Source of the DNA: Falsarthrobacter nasiphocae
GTDB lineage: Bacteria > Actinomycetota > Actinomycetes > Actinomycetales > Micrococcaceae
Assembly (NCBI RefSeq): GCF_031456275.1
Contig: NZ_JAVDUI010000001.1
Span: 2,004,965 to 2,068,964, forward strand
Direction: 5' to 3'
DNA length: 64,000 nucleotides
This document shows, piece after piece, positions 26,024 to 34,207 of this stretch; positions within the stretch are counted from its first letter, which is position 1, and each line of letters opens with the position of its first letter. Below the pieces are notes generated by a model, which ran no database searches, was not told where the DNA came from, and saw only the letters and a program-made list of their open reading frames with translations. The position numbers and the translations under genes were made by a program.

Positions 26024-26539
26024 GTGCAGGTATCAGTGGCACGCATCGGCAAGCCCCACGGCATTCGTGGCGAGGTGACTGTCCAGGTTCTCACCGACGC
26101 CCCGGACGAGCGCTTCGCGCCCGGCAGCGAGCTCGGGCTGGAGGGCATCCCCGGCCGCTCGTCGGTCGTGGTGGACTCGGCGCGCTGGAACAAGAGCATC
26201 CTCGTCCTCGGGTTCGAGGGCGTCATGGACCGCAATGCGGCCGAGACGCTCCGCGGCGGGCGCCTCCTCGTCGACCCTGAGGCCGAGGGTGAGGCCGCCG
26301 ACGAGGACGAGTACTACGAGCACGAGCTCCGCGGCCTGGCGGTGGTGGAGAACGGCGCGGAGATCGGCCGCGTCGAGGGCCTGCGCACGGGCGCGGCCCA
26401 GGACCTTCTCGTGGCGACGATCAACGAGCGCGAGGTCCTCATCCCGTTCGTGTCCCAGATCGTCACGGAGGTGGACACGGCGGGCGGCCGCGTCGTCGTG
26501 CAGCTGCCTGCGGGCCTCGTGGACCTGGCGGACGGATAG
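26024..26539 (+). CDS. rimM: Ribosome maturation factor RimM
   Basis: Assists assembly of the 30S head and binds S19. The 171-residue protein begins with VARIGKPHGIRGEV, the family signature, and contains the PRC-barrel region EYYEHELRGLAVV ... LIPFVSQIVTEVD near the C-terminus. The GTG start follows AAGGAGTCTCCC. It lies 3 nt before trmD. Confidence 0.96.
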   Translation: MQVSVARIGKPHGIRGEVTVQVLTDAPDERFAPGSELGLEGIPGRSSVVVDSARWNKSILVLGFEGVMDRNAAETLRGGRLLVDPEAEGEAADEDEYYEHELRGLAVVENGAEIGRVEGLRTGAAQDLLVATINEREVLIPFVSQIVTEVDTAGGRVVVQLPAGLVDLADG

Positions 26540-26542
26540 CGC

Positions 26543-27379
26543 ATGCGGATTGACGTGTTCTCGATCTTCCCGGAGTATCTCCAGGCGCTGGACCTCTCGC
26601 TCATCGGCAAGGCGCGCCAGAAGGGCCTGCTGGAGATCGCGGTGCGGGACGTGCGGGATTACGCGCTGGACAAGCACCGGTCGGTCGACGACACGCCGTA
26701 CGGCGGCGGGGCCGGCATGGTCATGAAGCCGGAGCCGTGGGCGCTGGCCCTCGAGTCCGTGCTCCCGCAGGGCGCCGAGGGTCAGGCGGGGGAGGACGCG
26801 CCGCTGCTCATCGTCCCCTCGCCGGCGGGACGGGTCTTCGACCAGAGCCTCGCCTACGAGCTCGCGGAGGAGCGGCACCTTGTCTTCGCGTGCGGCCGCT
26901 ACGAAGGCATTGACGAGCGGGTCTACGACTGGGCCGGGGCGCACTTCCGTGTCATGCCCGTGAGCCTGGGGGACTACGTCCTCAACGGCGGCGAGGTGGC
27001 GGTGCTCGCGATGGTCGAGGCCATCGGGCGCCTCGTCCCGGGCGTCGTGGGCAACCCGATGTCCCTCGTGGAGGAGTCCCACTCTGACGGCCTCCTCGAG
27101 TATCCGGTCTACACGAAGCCCGCCTCGTGGCGCGGCATGGACGTGCCCGACGTCCTCCTGGGCGGAAATCACGCGGCCATCGAAGCGCACCGACGGGCGG
27201 AGCAGCTGCGGCGGACGGCGTCCCGGCGCCCGGAGCTCCTCGAGGGGCGGAGCGCGGCGGATCTGTCTCGCGCTGACCTCGCCGTGGCCTCGGAGTTGGG
27301 CTTTGGCGTGCGCGACGGCGTGCTGGCGCGCTCGGCGGCCCCGTCGTCGTCGGAATCCCGCGCGGATGGCGACACGTAA
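26543..27379 (+). CDS. trmD: tRNA (guanine(37)-N(1))-methyltransferase
   Basis: SPOUT-class enzyme that makes m1G37 in tRNAs and prevents frameshifting. Of 278 residues, the N-terminus [24 protein letters not shown], the [17 protein letters not shown] loop and the knot region [13 protein letters not shown] ... [12 protein letters not shown] are all diagnostic. A Ser/Ala-rich tail extends beyond the usual end. It is co-transcribed with rimM. Confidence 0.97.
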   Translation: MRIDVFSIFPEYLQALDLSLIGKARQKGLLEIAVRDVRDYALDKHRSVDDTPYGGGAGMVMKPEPWALALESVLPQGAEGQAGEDAPLLIVPSPAGRVFDQSLAYELAEERHLVFACGRYEGIDERVYDWAGAHFRVMPVSLGDYVLNGGEVAVLAMVEAIGRLVPGVVGNPMSLVEESHSDGLLEYPVYTKPASWRGMDVPDVLLGGNHAAIEAHRRAEQLRRTASRRPELLEGRSAADLSRADLAVASELGFGVRDGVLARSAAPSSSESRADGDT

Positions 27380-27423
27380 GACGAGGTGACGGGCACGACC
27401 CCCGCACTTGGTGGCAAGTGCCG

Positions 27424-27429
27424 TATACT
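27424..27429 (+). promoter_or_regulatory. -10 box of rplS
   Basis: TATACT is a near-consensus -10 located 175 nt before rplS. No -35 stands at the right distance (TTGGTG is only 10 nt upstream), so the promoter may rely on the -10 region. Confidence 0.5.
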
Positions 27430-27442
27430 GAAATCTCATGTT

Positions 27443-27544
27443 CTGCGGGCGCTCCCTCTGCCACAGGGGAGGCGCGCCAACGCACGAACGCCTCGGGGCC
27501 TGTCCAGGATTCCCGACGAGAAGTCACCGGTGTACGGCCCGCAG
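27443..27544 (+). promoter_or_regulatory. Structured leader of rplS
   Basis: CTGCGGGC at 27443-27450 is perfectly complementary to GCCCGCAG at 27537-27544, which closes an approximately 100-nt domain. Inside it, GCGCTCCC pairs with GGGGAGGCGC around a short loop. It lies between the TATACT box and the rplS ribosome binding site, where a leader regulating ribosomal protein synthesis would be expected. Confidence 0.4.
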
Positions 27545-27603
27545 GGCCCAGGCACCGCCAATCGAGTGTCAGACCTGTGGCGTGATGCTCGCAGGAGAAC
27601 CAG

Positions 27604-27954
27604 ATGCATATCTTGGATTCTGTTGACGCAGCGAGCCTGCGCAACGACGTTCCGGACTTCCGCCCGGGTGACACCGTCAAGGTGCACGTCAACATCATCG
27701 AAGGCAAGAACTCCCGTGTTCAGGTCTTCCAGGGCTTCGTCATGGGCCGTCAGGGCCACGGCGTCCGCGAGACGTTCACCGTCCGCAAGGTGAGCTTCGG
27801 CGTTGGCGTCGAGCGCACCTTCCCGGTGCACACCCCGGTCATCGACAAGATCGAGGTCGTCTCCCGTGGTGACGTCCGCCGCGCGAAGCTCTACTACATG
27901 CGCGGTCTCCGCGGCAAGGCCGCGAAGATCAAGGAGAAGCGCGACGCCAAGTAG
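27604..27954 (+). CDS. rplS: 50S ribosomal protein L19
   Basis: Protein at the 30S-50S interface. The 116-residue sequence has [31 protein letters not shown] and [24 protein letters not shown], and the end [23 protein letters not shown] is 8 nt before the ATG. lepB follows 4 nt later. Confidence 0.98.
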   Translation: MHILDSVDAASLRNDVPDFRPGDTVKVHVNIIEGKNSRVQVFQGFVMGRQGHGVRETFTVRKVSFGVGVERTFPVHTPVIDKIEVVSRGDVRRAKLYYMRGLRGKAAKIKEKRDAK

Positions 27955-27958
27955 CACG

Positions 27959-28549
27959 ATGGCTTCACGCTTGTCCTCAGGGCGCCCTCGCCGAGTCTCT
28001 CGGTGGGGGCGCTTTGTCGCGTCTGTGCTGGTGGGCGCGTTTGCGCTCGTCACGCTCGTGCGCGCGCTCGCCGTGGACTCCTACGGCGTCCCCACCCCCT
28101 CCATGGCGCCCACGCTCTTGCCGGGCCAGCGCATCCTCGTGCTGACGTGGCCGTGGCAGCGTGAACCGGCGGCCGGAGACGTCGTCGTCGTGGACGGACG
28201 CGGGACCCTCGCGCCGAATGCCCCCGACTCGCCCGCCAGGACGGGCGCGTGGCTCGTGGGCCGGAACGCGGGGGACCAGTTCGTCAAGCGCGTCATCGCC
28301 GTGGGCCCGGCCCGGGTGACGTGCGACGGGGCCGGCGGTCCGCTGCTCGTCGACGGCGCCCCTGCAGACGTGTTCCGTGCCGAGGACTGTGGCCGGAAGC
28401 GCTTTGACCAGCGGATCCCGAAGGGGACCGTGTGGCTCATGGGGGACAACCGGGAGAACTCCCGGGACTCGCGGGACCTGCTCGGGGCGCCGGGCGGCGG
28501 GGCGATCTCCGAGTCGAGCATCGTGGGTCGGGTCCTCGGGGCTCAGTGA
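27959..28549 (+). CDS. lepB: Signal peptidase I (first of two)
   Basis: Membrane serine protease that removes signal peptides from Sec and Tat substrates. The 196-residue protein has one N-terminal membrane segment (FVASVLVGAFALVTLVRALAV), the serine motif PTPSMAPTLLPGQR, the lysine motif GDQFVKRVIAVGP, and the late MGDNRENSRDSRD box. Two cysteines (VTCDGAG, AEDCGRKR) in the extracellular part could form a disulfide. The ATG lies 4 nt after rplS. Both catalytic residues are present, so it should be active. Confidence 0.92.
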   Translation: MASRLSSGRPRRVSRWGRFVASVLVGAFALVTLVRALAVDSYGVPTPSMAPTLLPGQRILVLTWPWQREPAAGDVVVVDGRGTLAPNAPDSPARTGAWLVGRNAGDQFVKRVIAVGPARVTCDGAGGPLLVDGAPADVFRAEDCGRKRFDQRIPKGTVWLMGDNRENSRDSRDLLGAPGGGAISESSIVGRVLGAQ

Positions 28550-28595
28550 CGCGCGGGGGCGTTCGAGGGCCCGGGTCCGTGCCATGGGGCCCCGG

Positions 28596-28601
28596 TAGAC
28601 T
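28596..28601 (+). promoter_or_regulatory. -10 box for the second lepB, leaderless arrangement
   Basis: TAGACT lies exactly 7 nt before the ATG at 28609. It would give lepB2-rnhB-DUF2469 their own start without a 5' leader. Confidence 0.5.
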
Positions 28602-28608
28602 AGTGGGC

Positions 28609-29364
28609 ATGTCGTCTGCCGCAGTACCCGGGTCCCCGTCCGCCCCACGCCGAGGGAAGGGCTCCGCAAAGAAGGAGAATCCCTCCGAGCCGAGGACGCT
28701 CGGGTCCTGGGTCAAGGAGATTCTGAGCATCGTCGTCGTGGCGCTCGTCCTCTCCTTCCTCTTCAAGACGTTCATCATGCGGGCCTTCTATATCCCGTCG
28801 GGCTCCATGGAGAGCACGCTCGAGGTCGGGGACCGCATCTTCGTCAACAAGATGATGGACCCCACCAAGGACTTGAAGCGCGGGGACATCGTCGTCTTCC
28901 ACGACGACGCCGGCTGGCAGCCCCGCACGGCCAACCCCAACCCGGTGAGGCAGGCTCTCGAGTTCGTGGGCGTCTTCCCCGGCGACAGCCAGAACTTCCT
29001 CGTCAAGCGAGTCATCGGCCTCCCCGGGGACCACGTGAAGACCACGTCGGACGGGCGCATCAGCGTCAACGGCAAGGTCATCGACGAACCGTACCTCTAC
29101 ACGGGAGACAGGGGCTCCGACATCCCCTTCGACGTCATGGTCCCCGCCGACAGCCTCTGGGTCATGGGCGACCACCGCTCCAATTCCGCGGACTCCCGCT
29201 ACCACACGAACCTCGAGACCAAGGGGTTCATCCCCACGTCCTCCGTCGAGGGGACGGGCTGGTTCACGGCCCTTCCGCTCAACCGCATCAAGGGTCTCGG
29301 CGGGGGAGAGTCCGCGTTTGACGGTGTTCCCGCGCCGTCGTCGTCCTCTTCCGCTGGCCAGTAG
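28609..29364 (+). CDS. lepB: Signal peptidase I (second of two)
   Basis: A 251-residue signal peptidase with a basic N-terminus, a membrane segment (ILSIVVVALVLSFLFKTFIM), serine motif IPSGSMESTLEVGDR, lysine motif FLVKRVIGLPGDHV and the MGDHRSNSADSR box. It is closer to the standard actinobacterial LepB than its 196-residue neighbour. The ATG is chosen because the TAGACT box lies 7 nt upstream and no ribosome binding site is seen. The stop overlaps the rnhB start. A Ser-rich tail follows the catalytic domain. Confidence 0.95.
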   Translation: MSSAAVPGSPSAPRRGKGSAKKENPSEPRTLGSWVKEILSIVVVALVLSFLFKTFIMRAFYIPSGSMESTLEVGDRIFVNKMMDPTKDLKRGDIVVFHDDAGWQPRTANPNPVRQALEFVGVFPGDSQNFLVKRVIGLPGDHVKTTSDGRISVNGKVIDEPYLYTGDRGSDIPFDVMVPADSLWVMGDHRSNSADSRYHTNLETKGFIPTSSVEGTGWFTALPLNRIKGLGGGESAFDGVPAPSSSSSAGQ

Positions 29365-30059
29365 TGGCGGCCCGCGAGCCGGACCTCGCGTACGAGCGCG
29401 AGCTCCTCGCCGCAGGCGGGGCGCTTGTGGCCATGGACGAGGTGGGGCGCGGTGCGATAGCCGGCCCCGTGGCCGTGGGCGCCGTGTTCCTGTCGGCCGA
29501 GGCCGCGGCGAGTGACCCCGTGCCCGTGTCGGGGGTGCGGGACTCGAAGCTGCTGTCCCCCTCGCGCAGAGAGGCCCTGGCCGCGCTCATTGAGGACTGC
29601 GGTGCGGGTCCGCTCGGGATCATCGGGGCCGTGGGCTTCGCGGAGCCGGGCGAGGTGGACACGGTGGGGATCGTCGGGGCGCTGCGCCTGGCCGGCCTCC
29701 GTGCGCTGGAGGGGCTACCGGAGTCTGACCGGATTCTCCTCGACGGCAGCCACGACTGGCTGAGCGCGCCTGCCGCGCCGGACCTCTTCTCTGCGGCGGA
29801 CGACGACGCCCCCTTGCCGCCGGTGACCATGCGCGTCAAGGCGGACCTGACCTGCTGGTCCGTGGCCGCCGCGAGTATCCTGGCAAAGGTCCGCCGAGAC
29901 GCCGTCATGACGGAGCTGGCCCTCGCCTGGCCCGGCTACGGGTTTGAGCGGAACAAGGGCTACGGGACGGCCGAACACACTGCCGGGCTGGCCGAGCTGG
30001 GCTTGACCCCGGCGCACAGAGCCAGCTGGGCCATACAGACAACAAGGGGAGCGCGATGA
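29364..30059 (+). CDS. rnhB: Ribonuclease HII
   Basis: Removes ribonucleotides and RNA from RNA-DNA hybrids. The 231-residue protein has the catalytic MDEVGRGAIAGPV motif (Asp25, Glu26), RDSKLLSPSRREAL, LLDGSHDWL, and SILAKVRRDAVM followed by YGFERNKGYGTAEH and GLTPAHRASW, all diagnostic. The GTG start shares a base with the lepB2 stop, and its own stop overlaps DUF2469. Confidence 0.96.
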   Translation: MAAREPDLAYERELLAAGGALVAMDEVGRGAIAGPVAVGAVFLSAEAAASDPVPVSGVRDSKLLSPSRREALAALIEDCGAGPLGIIGAVGFAEPGEVDTVGIVGALRLAGLRALEGLPESDRILLDGSHDWLSAPAAPDLFSAADDDAPLPPVTMRVKADLTCWSVAAASILAKVRRDAVMTELALAWPGYGFERNKGYGTAEHTAGLAELGLTPAHRASWAIQTTRGAR

Positions 30060-30370
30060 GCCACGAGGAACTCGAAGACTACGAGACCGGCCTGGAGTTC
30101 TCCCTGTTCCGCGAGTACAAGGACGTCGTCCGGCTCTTCAAGTACGTCATTGAGTCGGAGCGCCGCTTCTACTTGGCGAACGAGGTGGACGTGCAGATCC
30201 GCAGCGCGGAGGGCGAGGTCTACTTCGATGTCCGCCTGAGCGACGCGTGGGTGTGGGACGTCTACCGCTCCTCGCGGTTCGTCAAGAACGTGCGCATCCT
30301 GACGTTCAAGGACGTCAACGTCGAGGAGCTGGCCGCGCCTGCGGACGAGCTCAAGCTCCTCGAGGGCTGA
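30056..30370 (+). CDS. DUF2469 family protein
   Basis: A short acidic actinobacterial protein (104 residues) beginning MSHEELEDYETGLEFSLFREYKDVV and containing FKYVIESERRFYLANEVDVQ. The family is nearly always encoded directly after rnhB, as here with a 4-nt overlap. Its function is not known. Confidence 0.9.
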   Translation: MSHEELEDYETGLEFSLFREYKDVVRLFKYVIESERRFYLANEVDVQIRSAEGEVYFDVRLSDAWVWDVYRSSRFVKNVRILTFKDVNVEELAAPADELKLLEG

Positions 30371-30412
30371 GGCGGGCGGCGAGAGCGCCACCCGCCTGAC
30401 CCGCTCTGAGGT

Positions 30413-30751
30413 CTAGAGGGCGTCCTGGCCCCGCTCGCCGGTGCGGATGCGCACGACCCCGTCGAGGGACGTGATCCAGATCTTTCCATCGCCCATGGCG
30501 CCGCTGCGCGCGCCCTCGGTGATCGCCTCAATGGCCCGCTCGACCGACCGCTCGTGGACGGCGAGCTCGATCTTCACCTTGGGCAGCAGGTCCACGACGA
30601 AGTTCTGCCCGCGGTAGGACTCCCTGTGGCCCGCCTGCTGCCCGACGCCCGCGACGGTCGAGGCGGTCAGGCCTGCGAGCCCCGCGGCGGCCAGGCGCTC
30701 CCGGACCGGGTTGAGGCATTCGGGCCGGATGACGGCTGAGATGAGCTTCAT
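30413..30751 (-). CDS. glnB: Nitrogen regulatory protein P-II
   Basis: Trimeric signal protein that senses 2-oxoglutarate and ATP/ADP and controls the ammonium channel next to it. Length is 112 residues, as in E. coli GlnB. The T-loop reads GQQAGHRESYRGQNFVVDLLPKVK, so position 51, the tyrosine modified by uridylyl- or adenylyltransferases, is phenylalanine, while Tyr46 is kept; the C-terminal TEGARSGAMGDGKIW and RIRTGERGQDAL motifs are intact. CAGGAG lies 6 nt before the ATG and is directly preceded by a CCACAG tandem repeat. It is the second gene of the amtB operon. Confidence 0.95.
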   Translation of the reverse strand: MKLISAVIRPECLNPVRERLAAAGLAGLTASTVAGVGQQAGHRESYRGQNFVVDLLPKVKIELAVHERSVERAIEAITEGARSGAMGDGKIWITSLDGVVRIRTGERGQDAL

Positions 30752-30760
30752 GGGAGTCTC

Positions 30761-30784
30761 CTGTGGCTGTGGCTGTGGCTGTGG
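30761..30784. repeat. Hexanucleotide tandem repeat upstream of glnB
   Basis: Four perfect copies of CTGTGG (CCACAG on the coding strand) lie between amtB and glnB and run into the glnB ribosome binding site. The unit is six bases, so copy-number changes keep any upstream frame but alter the distance from the amtB stop. Confidence 0.8.
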
Positions 30785-30809
30785 GACGGGCGGCTGCGGC
30801 GGGGCCGGG

Positions 30810-32111
30810 TCACGTGGAGCCGCCCGCGGGGGAGACTCCGGCGGGCGCCGTCGTCGTCGGAAGAGGGAGCGCGGCCGGCCCGGTGACGTACCCGCCGAGA
30901 TCATAGGCCGTTTCCGCGTGCTCCGTGAGGTCGAGGCCCTGGACCTCGGCGTCGAGGGAGGCCCGGAGGCCGAGGGCGAGCTTGAGGCCCGCCGCGAGGA
31001 GTGCCGTGACGCCCGCGCTCAGGGCCATGGCCACGAGGACGCTCACGGCCTGGGCCAGTAGCTGCCGCGCGTCGCCCCCGTGAAGGAGACCGGGGGCCTG
31101 CCCGCCCGTCCCGGTGCCGATGACGCCGATGGCGAGCGTCCCGAGGACACCGCTGACGAGGTGGACGCCGACGACGTCGAGGGAGTCGTCAAACGCGTAC
31201 CGGTACTTGAGCCCCACGGCGAGGGCCGAGGCCACGCCCGCGACCGCCCCGAGGCCCAGCGCCCCGAGAGGCGAGACGGAGGCGCACGCCGGGGTGATGG
31301 ACACGAGTCCGGCCACAATGCCCGAGGCTGCGCCGAGGGACGTCGGCCTCCCGTCCCGGACACGCTCCACCGCCAGCCACGTCAGGCCCGCCGCGGCCGG
31401 TGCCAGGAGCGTGTTGACCCACGTCAAGGCGGCCACCTCGACGCTCGTGGCGGCGCCCGCGTTGAAGCCGAACCAGCCGAACCACAGGATGCCGCTGCCC
31501 AGCATGACAAGCGGCAGGCTGTGGGGGCGCTGGCTGCGGTCCTCGCCGAACCCGCGGCGCGGGCCGATGAAGAGGACGAGCACCCACGCCGCGGCACCGG
31601 CGGAGATATGGACGACGGTGCCGCCCGCGAAGTCGATCGCCTCGCCCAGGCGGGAGCCGATGAACCCCTCTGCACTGAGCAGCCCGCCGCCCCACACCAT
31701 GTGGGCCAGAGGGAAGTACACGAGCGAGGACCAGGCGGCGGCGAAGACGAGCCAGGCCGTGAAGCGCATGCGCTCCGCGACGCCGCCGGCGATGATGCCC
31801 ACTGTGATCATGGCGAACGTGGCGCTGAACCCGGCGGCCAGCAGGTCCGGGCCGGGTGCGAGGCCGGCGAGCGCGATGTGCTCGAAGGGACGGCCGAAGA
31901 GGCCAGCCACGCTCGTCCCGCTAGCCGTGGAGTAGCCCCACAGCGCCCAGACGACGGCCGCGACGAGCATGCCGCCGACGACCATCATCATCATGTTGAG
32001 CGTGGACTTGGCGCGGGACATGGCGCCGTAGAAGAGCGCCAGCCCGGGGATCATGAAGAGCACGAGGGCGCCGGCGACAAGTGTCCACACGGCGGACGGG
32101 GTGAGATCCAT
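30810..32111 (-). CDS. amtB: Ammonium transporter
   Basis: Trimeric membrane channel for ammonium. The 433-residue protein has eleven or so membrane helices, the pore histidines in AHMVWGGG (His137) and GVHLVSG (His317), and the family stretch AIDFAGGTVVHISAG. The cytoplasmic C-terminal region keeps the LGLRASLDAEVQGLDLTEHAETAYD pattern through which PII blocks the channel, then adds a Pro/Thr-rich tail. A GlnR-type operator is found 86-123 nt before the start. It is followed by glnB after 58 nt; no glnD is visible downstream. Confidence 0.95.
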   Translation of the reverse strand: MDLTPSAVWTLVAGALVLFMIPGLALFYGAMSRAKSTLNMMMMVVGGMLVAAVVWALWGYSTASGTSVAGLFGRPFEHIALAGLAPGPDLLAAGFSATFAMITVGIIAGGVAERMRFTAWLVFAAAWSSLVYFPLAHMVWGGGLLSAEGFIGSRLGEAIDFAGGTVVHISAGAAAWVLVLFIGPRRGFGEDRSQRPHSLPLVMLGSGILWFGWFGFNAGAATSVEVAALTWVNTLLAPAAAGLTWLAVERVRDGRPTSLGAASGIVAGLVSITPACASVSPLGALGLGAVAGVASALAVGLKYRYAFDDSLDVVGVHLVSGVLGTLAIGVIGTGTGGQAPGLLHGGDARQLLAQAVSVLVAMALSAGVTALLAAGLKLALGLRASLDAEVQGLDLTEHAETAYDLGGYVTGPAALPLPTTTAPAGVSPAGGST

Positions 32112-32196
32112 GGGCGGTCCTTGGTGTCTGGGCCGGCGGGCTGCCGGCTCGTGGACTCAACGGTAGAGATCGCGTGTTTCGCGCGGCCGGCGGGTG

Positions 32197-32234
32197 CGTT
32201 CCGGGCGGTTTCCCGCCCGTTTCGGGGCGGTTAC
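32197..32234 (-). promoter_or_regulatory. GlnR-type operator for amtB-glnB
   Basis: Read on the minus strand: GTAAC-N6-GAAAC-N6-GAAAC-N6-GAACG. Four 5-nt blocks are spaced at exactly 11 bp, matching the actinobacterial GlnR consensus gTnAc-n6-GaAAc repeated twice. The first pair is a perfect match; the second pair is weaker. It sits where a nitrogen-responsive activator of amtB should bind. Confidence 0.7.
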
Positions 32235-32327
32235 GCGGGCTGCGGGGGAAAGTTATCCACGTTTCCGCGGTGAAGGGCACGACGACGGGGCTGCGCGTGG
32301 TTTCCTGCCGTTGGAGGTGGAAACCAG

Positions 32328-32681
32328 ATGGGACGGAACCAAGAACTCGGGGCAGCCGGGGAGGCCCGGGTGGCCACATGGCTGGAGGACCATGGCGTCA
32401 TCGTCGTGGCCAGGAACTGGCGGGGGAGCGCCGGAGAAGCGGACATTATCGGAGATGACGGCGTCCGTCTGCGTGTCGTGGAGGTCAAGACGCGTTCGAG
32501 TGGGGCGTGCGGGCACCCGCTTGAGGCCATTGGGCCGGAGAAGTATCAGCGGCTGTGGCGGCTGGGCCAGGAGTTTCGGGCGGGCTTCGGGCAGTCGAGG
32601 GATCTTGTGGTGGACGCCGCGGCCGTGTCCGTGGAACAGGGCAGGCTCGCGGTTGAGTACCTCGCGGATGTGCGGCCATGA
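32328..32681 (+). CDS. UPF0102 (YraN) family protein
   Basis: A 117-residue protein of the YraN family with a restriction-endonuclease-like fold: LGAAGEARVATWLEDHG, then GEADIIGDDGVRLRVVEVKTR, which carries the E-x-D ... E-x-K nuclease pattern. The family is linked to DNA recombination or repair by context only; here it overlaps comM and precedes dprA. Start ATG at 32328 follows GGTGGAAACCAG. Confidence 0.92.
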   Translation: MGRNQELGAAGEARVATWLEDHGVIVVARNWRGSAGEADIIGDDGVRLRVVEVKTRSSGACGHPLEAIGPEKYQRLWRLGQEFRAGFGQSRDLVVDAAAVSVEQGRLAVEYLADVRP

Positions 32682-34207
32682 GCGCGGGCCTGGGGCGCGC
32701 GTACGCAGTGTCCGTGGAGGGCGTGGACGGGCGGATCGTCGAGGTGGAGGCGGACATCAGCCAGAGTTTGCCTGCCTTCGTGCTGCTCGGCCTGCCGGAC
32801 TCCTCCCTCAAGGAGGCCAAGGAGCGGATCAGGTCCGCCGCGAAGAACTCTGGTCACGCCCTCCCGCCGCGCAAGCTCACAGTCAACCTTCTGCCGGCCG
32901 GCGTGCCCAAGCGCGGGCCGGGCTTTGACCTGGCCATTGTCGTGGCCGCCCTGCAGGCGGAGGGGTGCCTGCCGCCGCAGGGGCCCACGGTGTTCCTGGG
33001 CGAGCTCTCACTCGAGGGGCGGCTGAGGCCCGTCCAGGGGATCCTGCCCGCCGTGCTGACGGCCGTCCGGGCCGGGTATGCGCGCGTCGTGTGCCCGCGG
33101 GCAGATCACCGCGAGGCCGCGCTCGTCCCGGGCGCTGAGGTCTTCTCCTTCGACACGCTGGAGCAGGTGCTCTCGTGGGCGGGGTCCGCGAGCGCGGCGT
33201 GGACGCCCCTCAGCGAGCTTCCTCCTGAGCCGGCTCCTGTGGAGGGGGAGCGGGAGGACTTCGCCCATGTGCTGGGCCAGCCGGAGGCGTGCGAGGCGGC
33301 TGTCGTTGCCGCGGCCGGCGGACATCACCTGCTCATGGTGGGACCGCCGGGGGTGGGCAAGTCGATGATCGCGCAGCGCCTGCCCGGCATTCTGCCGCCG
33401 TTGAGCATGGAAGACGCGCTGACGGTCAGCGCCGTTCATTCGTCGTCCGGGCTCGGCTACCGGGCGGACCGCCTGGCCGTTCCGCCGTTCGAGGCCCCGC
33501 ACCACACCTCGAGCCTGGCGGCCCTCGTGGGTGGAGGTCCGCACTTGAGGCCGGGGGCCATCTCCCGTGCCCACTTGGGCGTGCTGTTCTTGGACGAGGC
33601 CTGCGAGTTTGAGCGCCGATCCCTCGACGGCCTCCGCCAGCCCCTCGAATCTGGGCGGGTGCGCATCGAGCGAGTGCGGGGGAGCATCACCCTTCCGGCG
33701 AGGTTCCAGCTCGTCCTCGCCACCAACCCGTGCCCGTGCGGGATGGACGGCAGCGGCCGCTCCGCATGCACGTGCACGTCCATCGCTCGCCGCCGGTATG
33801 CCGCCCGGCTCTCCGGACCGCTTCTGGACCGCATCGACGTCCGGGTGCGCTTGCGTCACCTGACAGGCTTCACTGACTCACGAGGTACCGTCATGACGAC
33901 GGCGCAGGCCGCCGCCCGCGTCGCCGCCGCGAGAGCCCGGGCCCTGGACAGGCTCCGCGCCCTCGGGTTCGAGCGCAACGCGGACGTCCCCGGTGACGTG
34001 CTGAGAGGCGGGCTCCGTCTGCCCGGGGCAACGACTCGAAGCCTTGACGACGCCCTGGCTCGCGGTGCCGTCTCGGCGCGGGGCTACGACCGCGTGCTGC
34101 GCGTCGCCTGGACCCTGGCCGATCTAGAGGACGCACCGGGGCCCTCGGCCGAGCATCTGGCCCGCGCCGCCCTTCTGCGCGAGCCCGAAGGAGTGACCTA
34201 TGCCTGA
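32678..34207 (+). CDS. comM: YifB/ComM-type Mg-chelatase-like AAA+ ATPase
   Basis: In naturally competent bacteria ComM is a hexameric helicase that helps branch migration of incoming DNA. The 509-residue protein has the N-terminal ChlI-like domain (FVLLGLPDSSLKEAKERIRSA), Walker A GPPGVGKSMIAQRLPGILPPL near residue 222, Walker B GVLFLDEACEF, a four-cysteine segment NPCPCGMDGSGRSACTC and the C-terminal Mg-chelatase subunit domain. The start overlaps yraN and the end overlaps dprA. Competence in this host is not shown; the gene is widespread. Confidence 0.94.
   Translation: MSAGLGRAYAVSVEGVDGRIVEVEADISQSLPAFVLLGLPDSSLKEAKERIRSAAKNSGHALPPRKLTVNLLPAGVPKRGPGFDLAIVVAALQAEGCLPPQGPTVFLGELSLEGRLRPVQGILPAVLTAVRAGYARVVCPRADHREAALVPGAEVFSFDTLEQVLSWAGSASAAWTPLSELPPEPAPVEGEREDFAHVLGQPEACEAAVVAAAGGHHLLMVGPPGVGKSMIAQRLPGILPPLSMEDALTVSAVHSSSGLGYRADRLAVPPFEAPHHTSSLAALVGGGPHLRPGAISRAHLGVLFLDEACEFERRSLDGLRQPLESGRVRIERVRGSITLPARFQLVLATNPCPCGMDGSGRSACTCTSIARRRYAARLSGPLLDRIDVRVRLRHLTGFTDSRGTVMTTAQAAARVAAARARALDRLRALGFERNADVPGDVLRGGLRLPGATTRSLDDALARGAVSARGYDRVLRVAWTLADLEDAPGPSAEHLARAALLREPEGVTYA

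Noticed and set aside
32252-32265. A second GlnR-like half-site near 32.26 kb
   Set aside because: GAAAC with an A/T-rich partner is present, but the 11-bp spacing to the main box does not hold.
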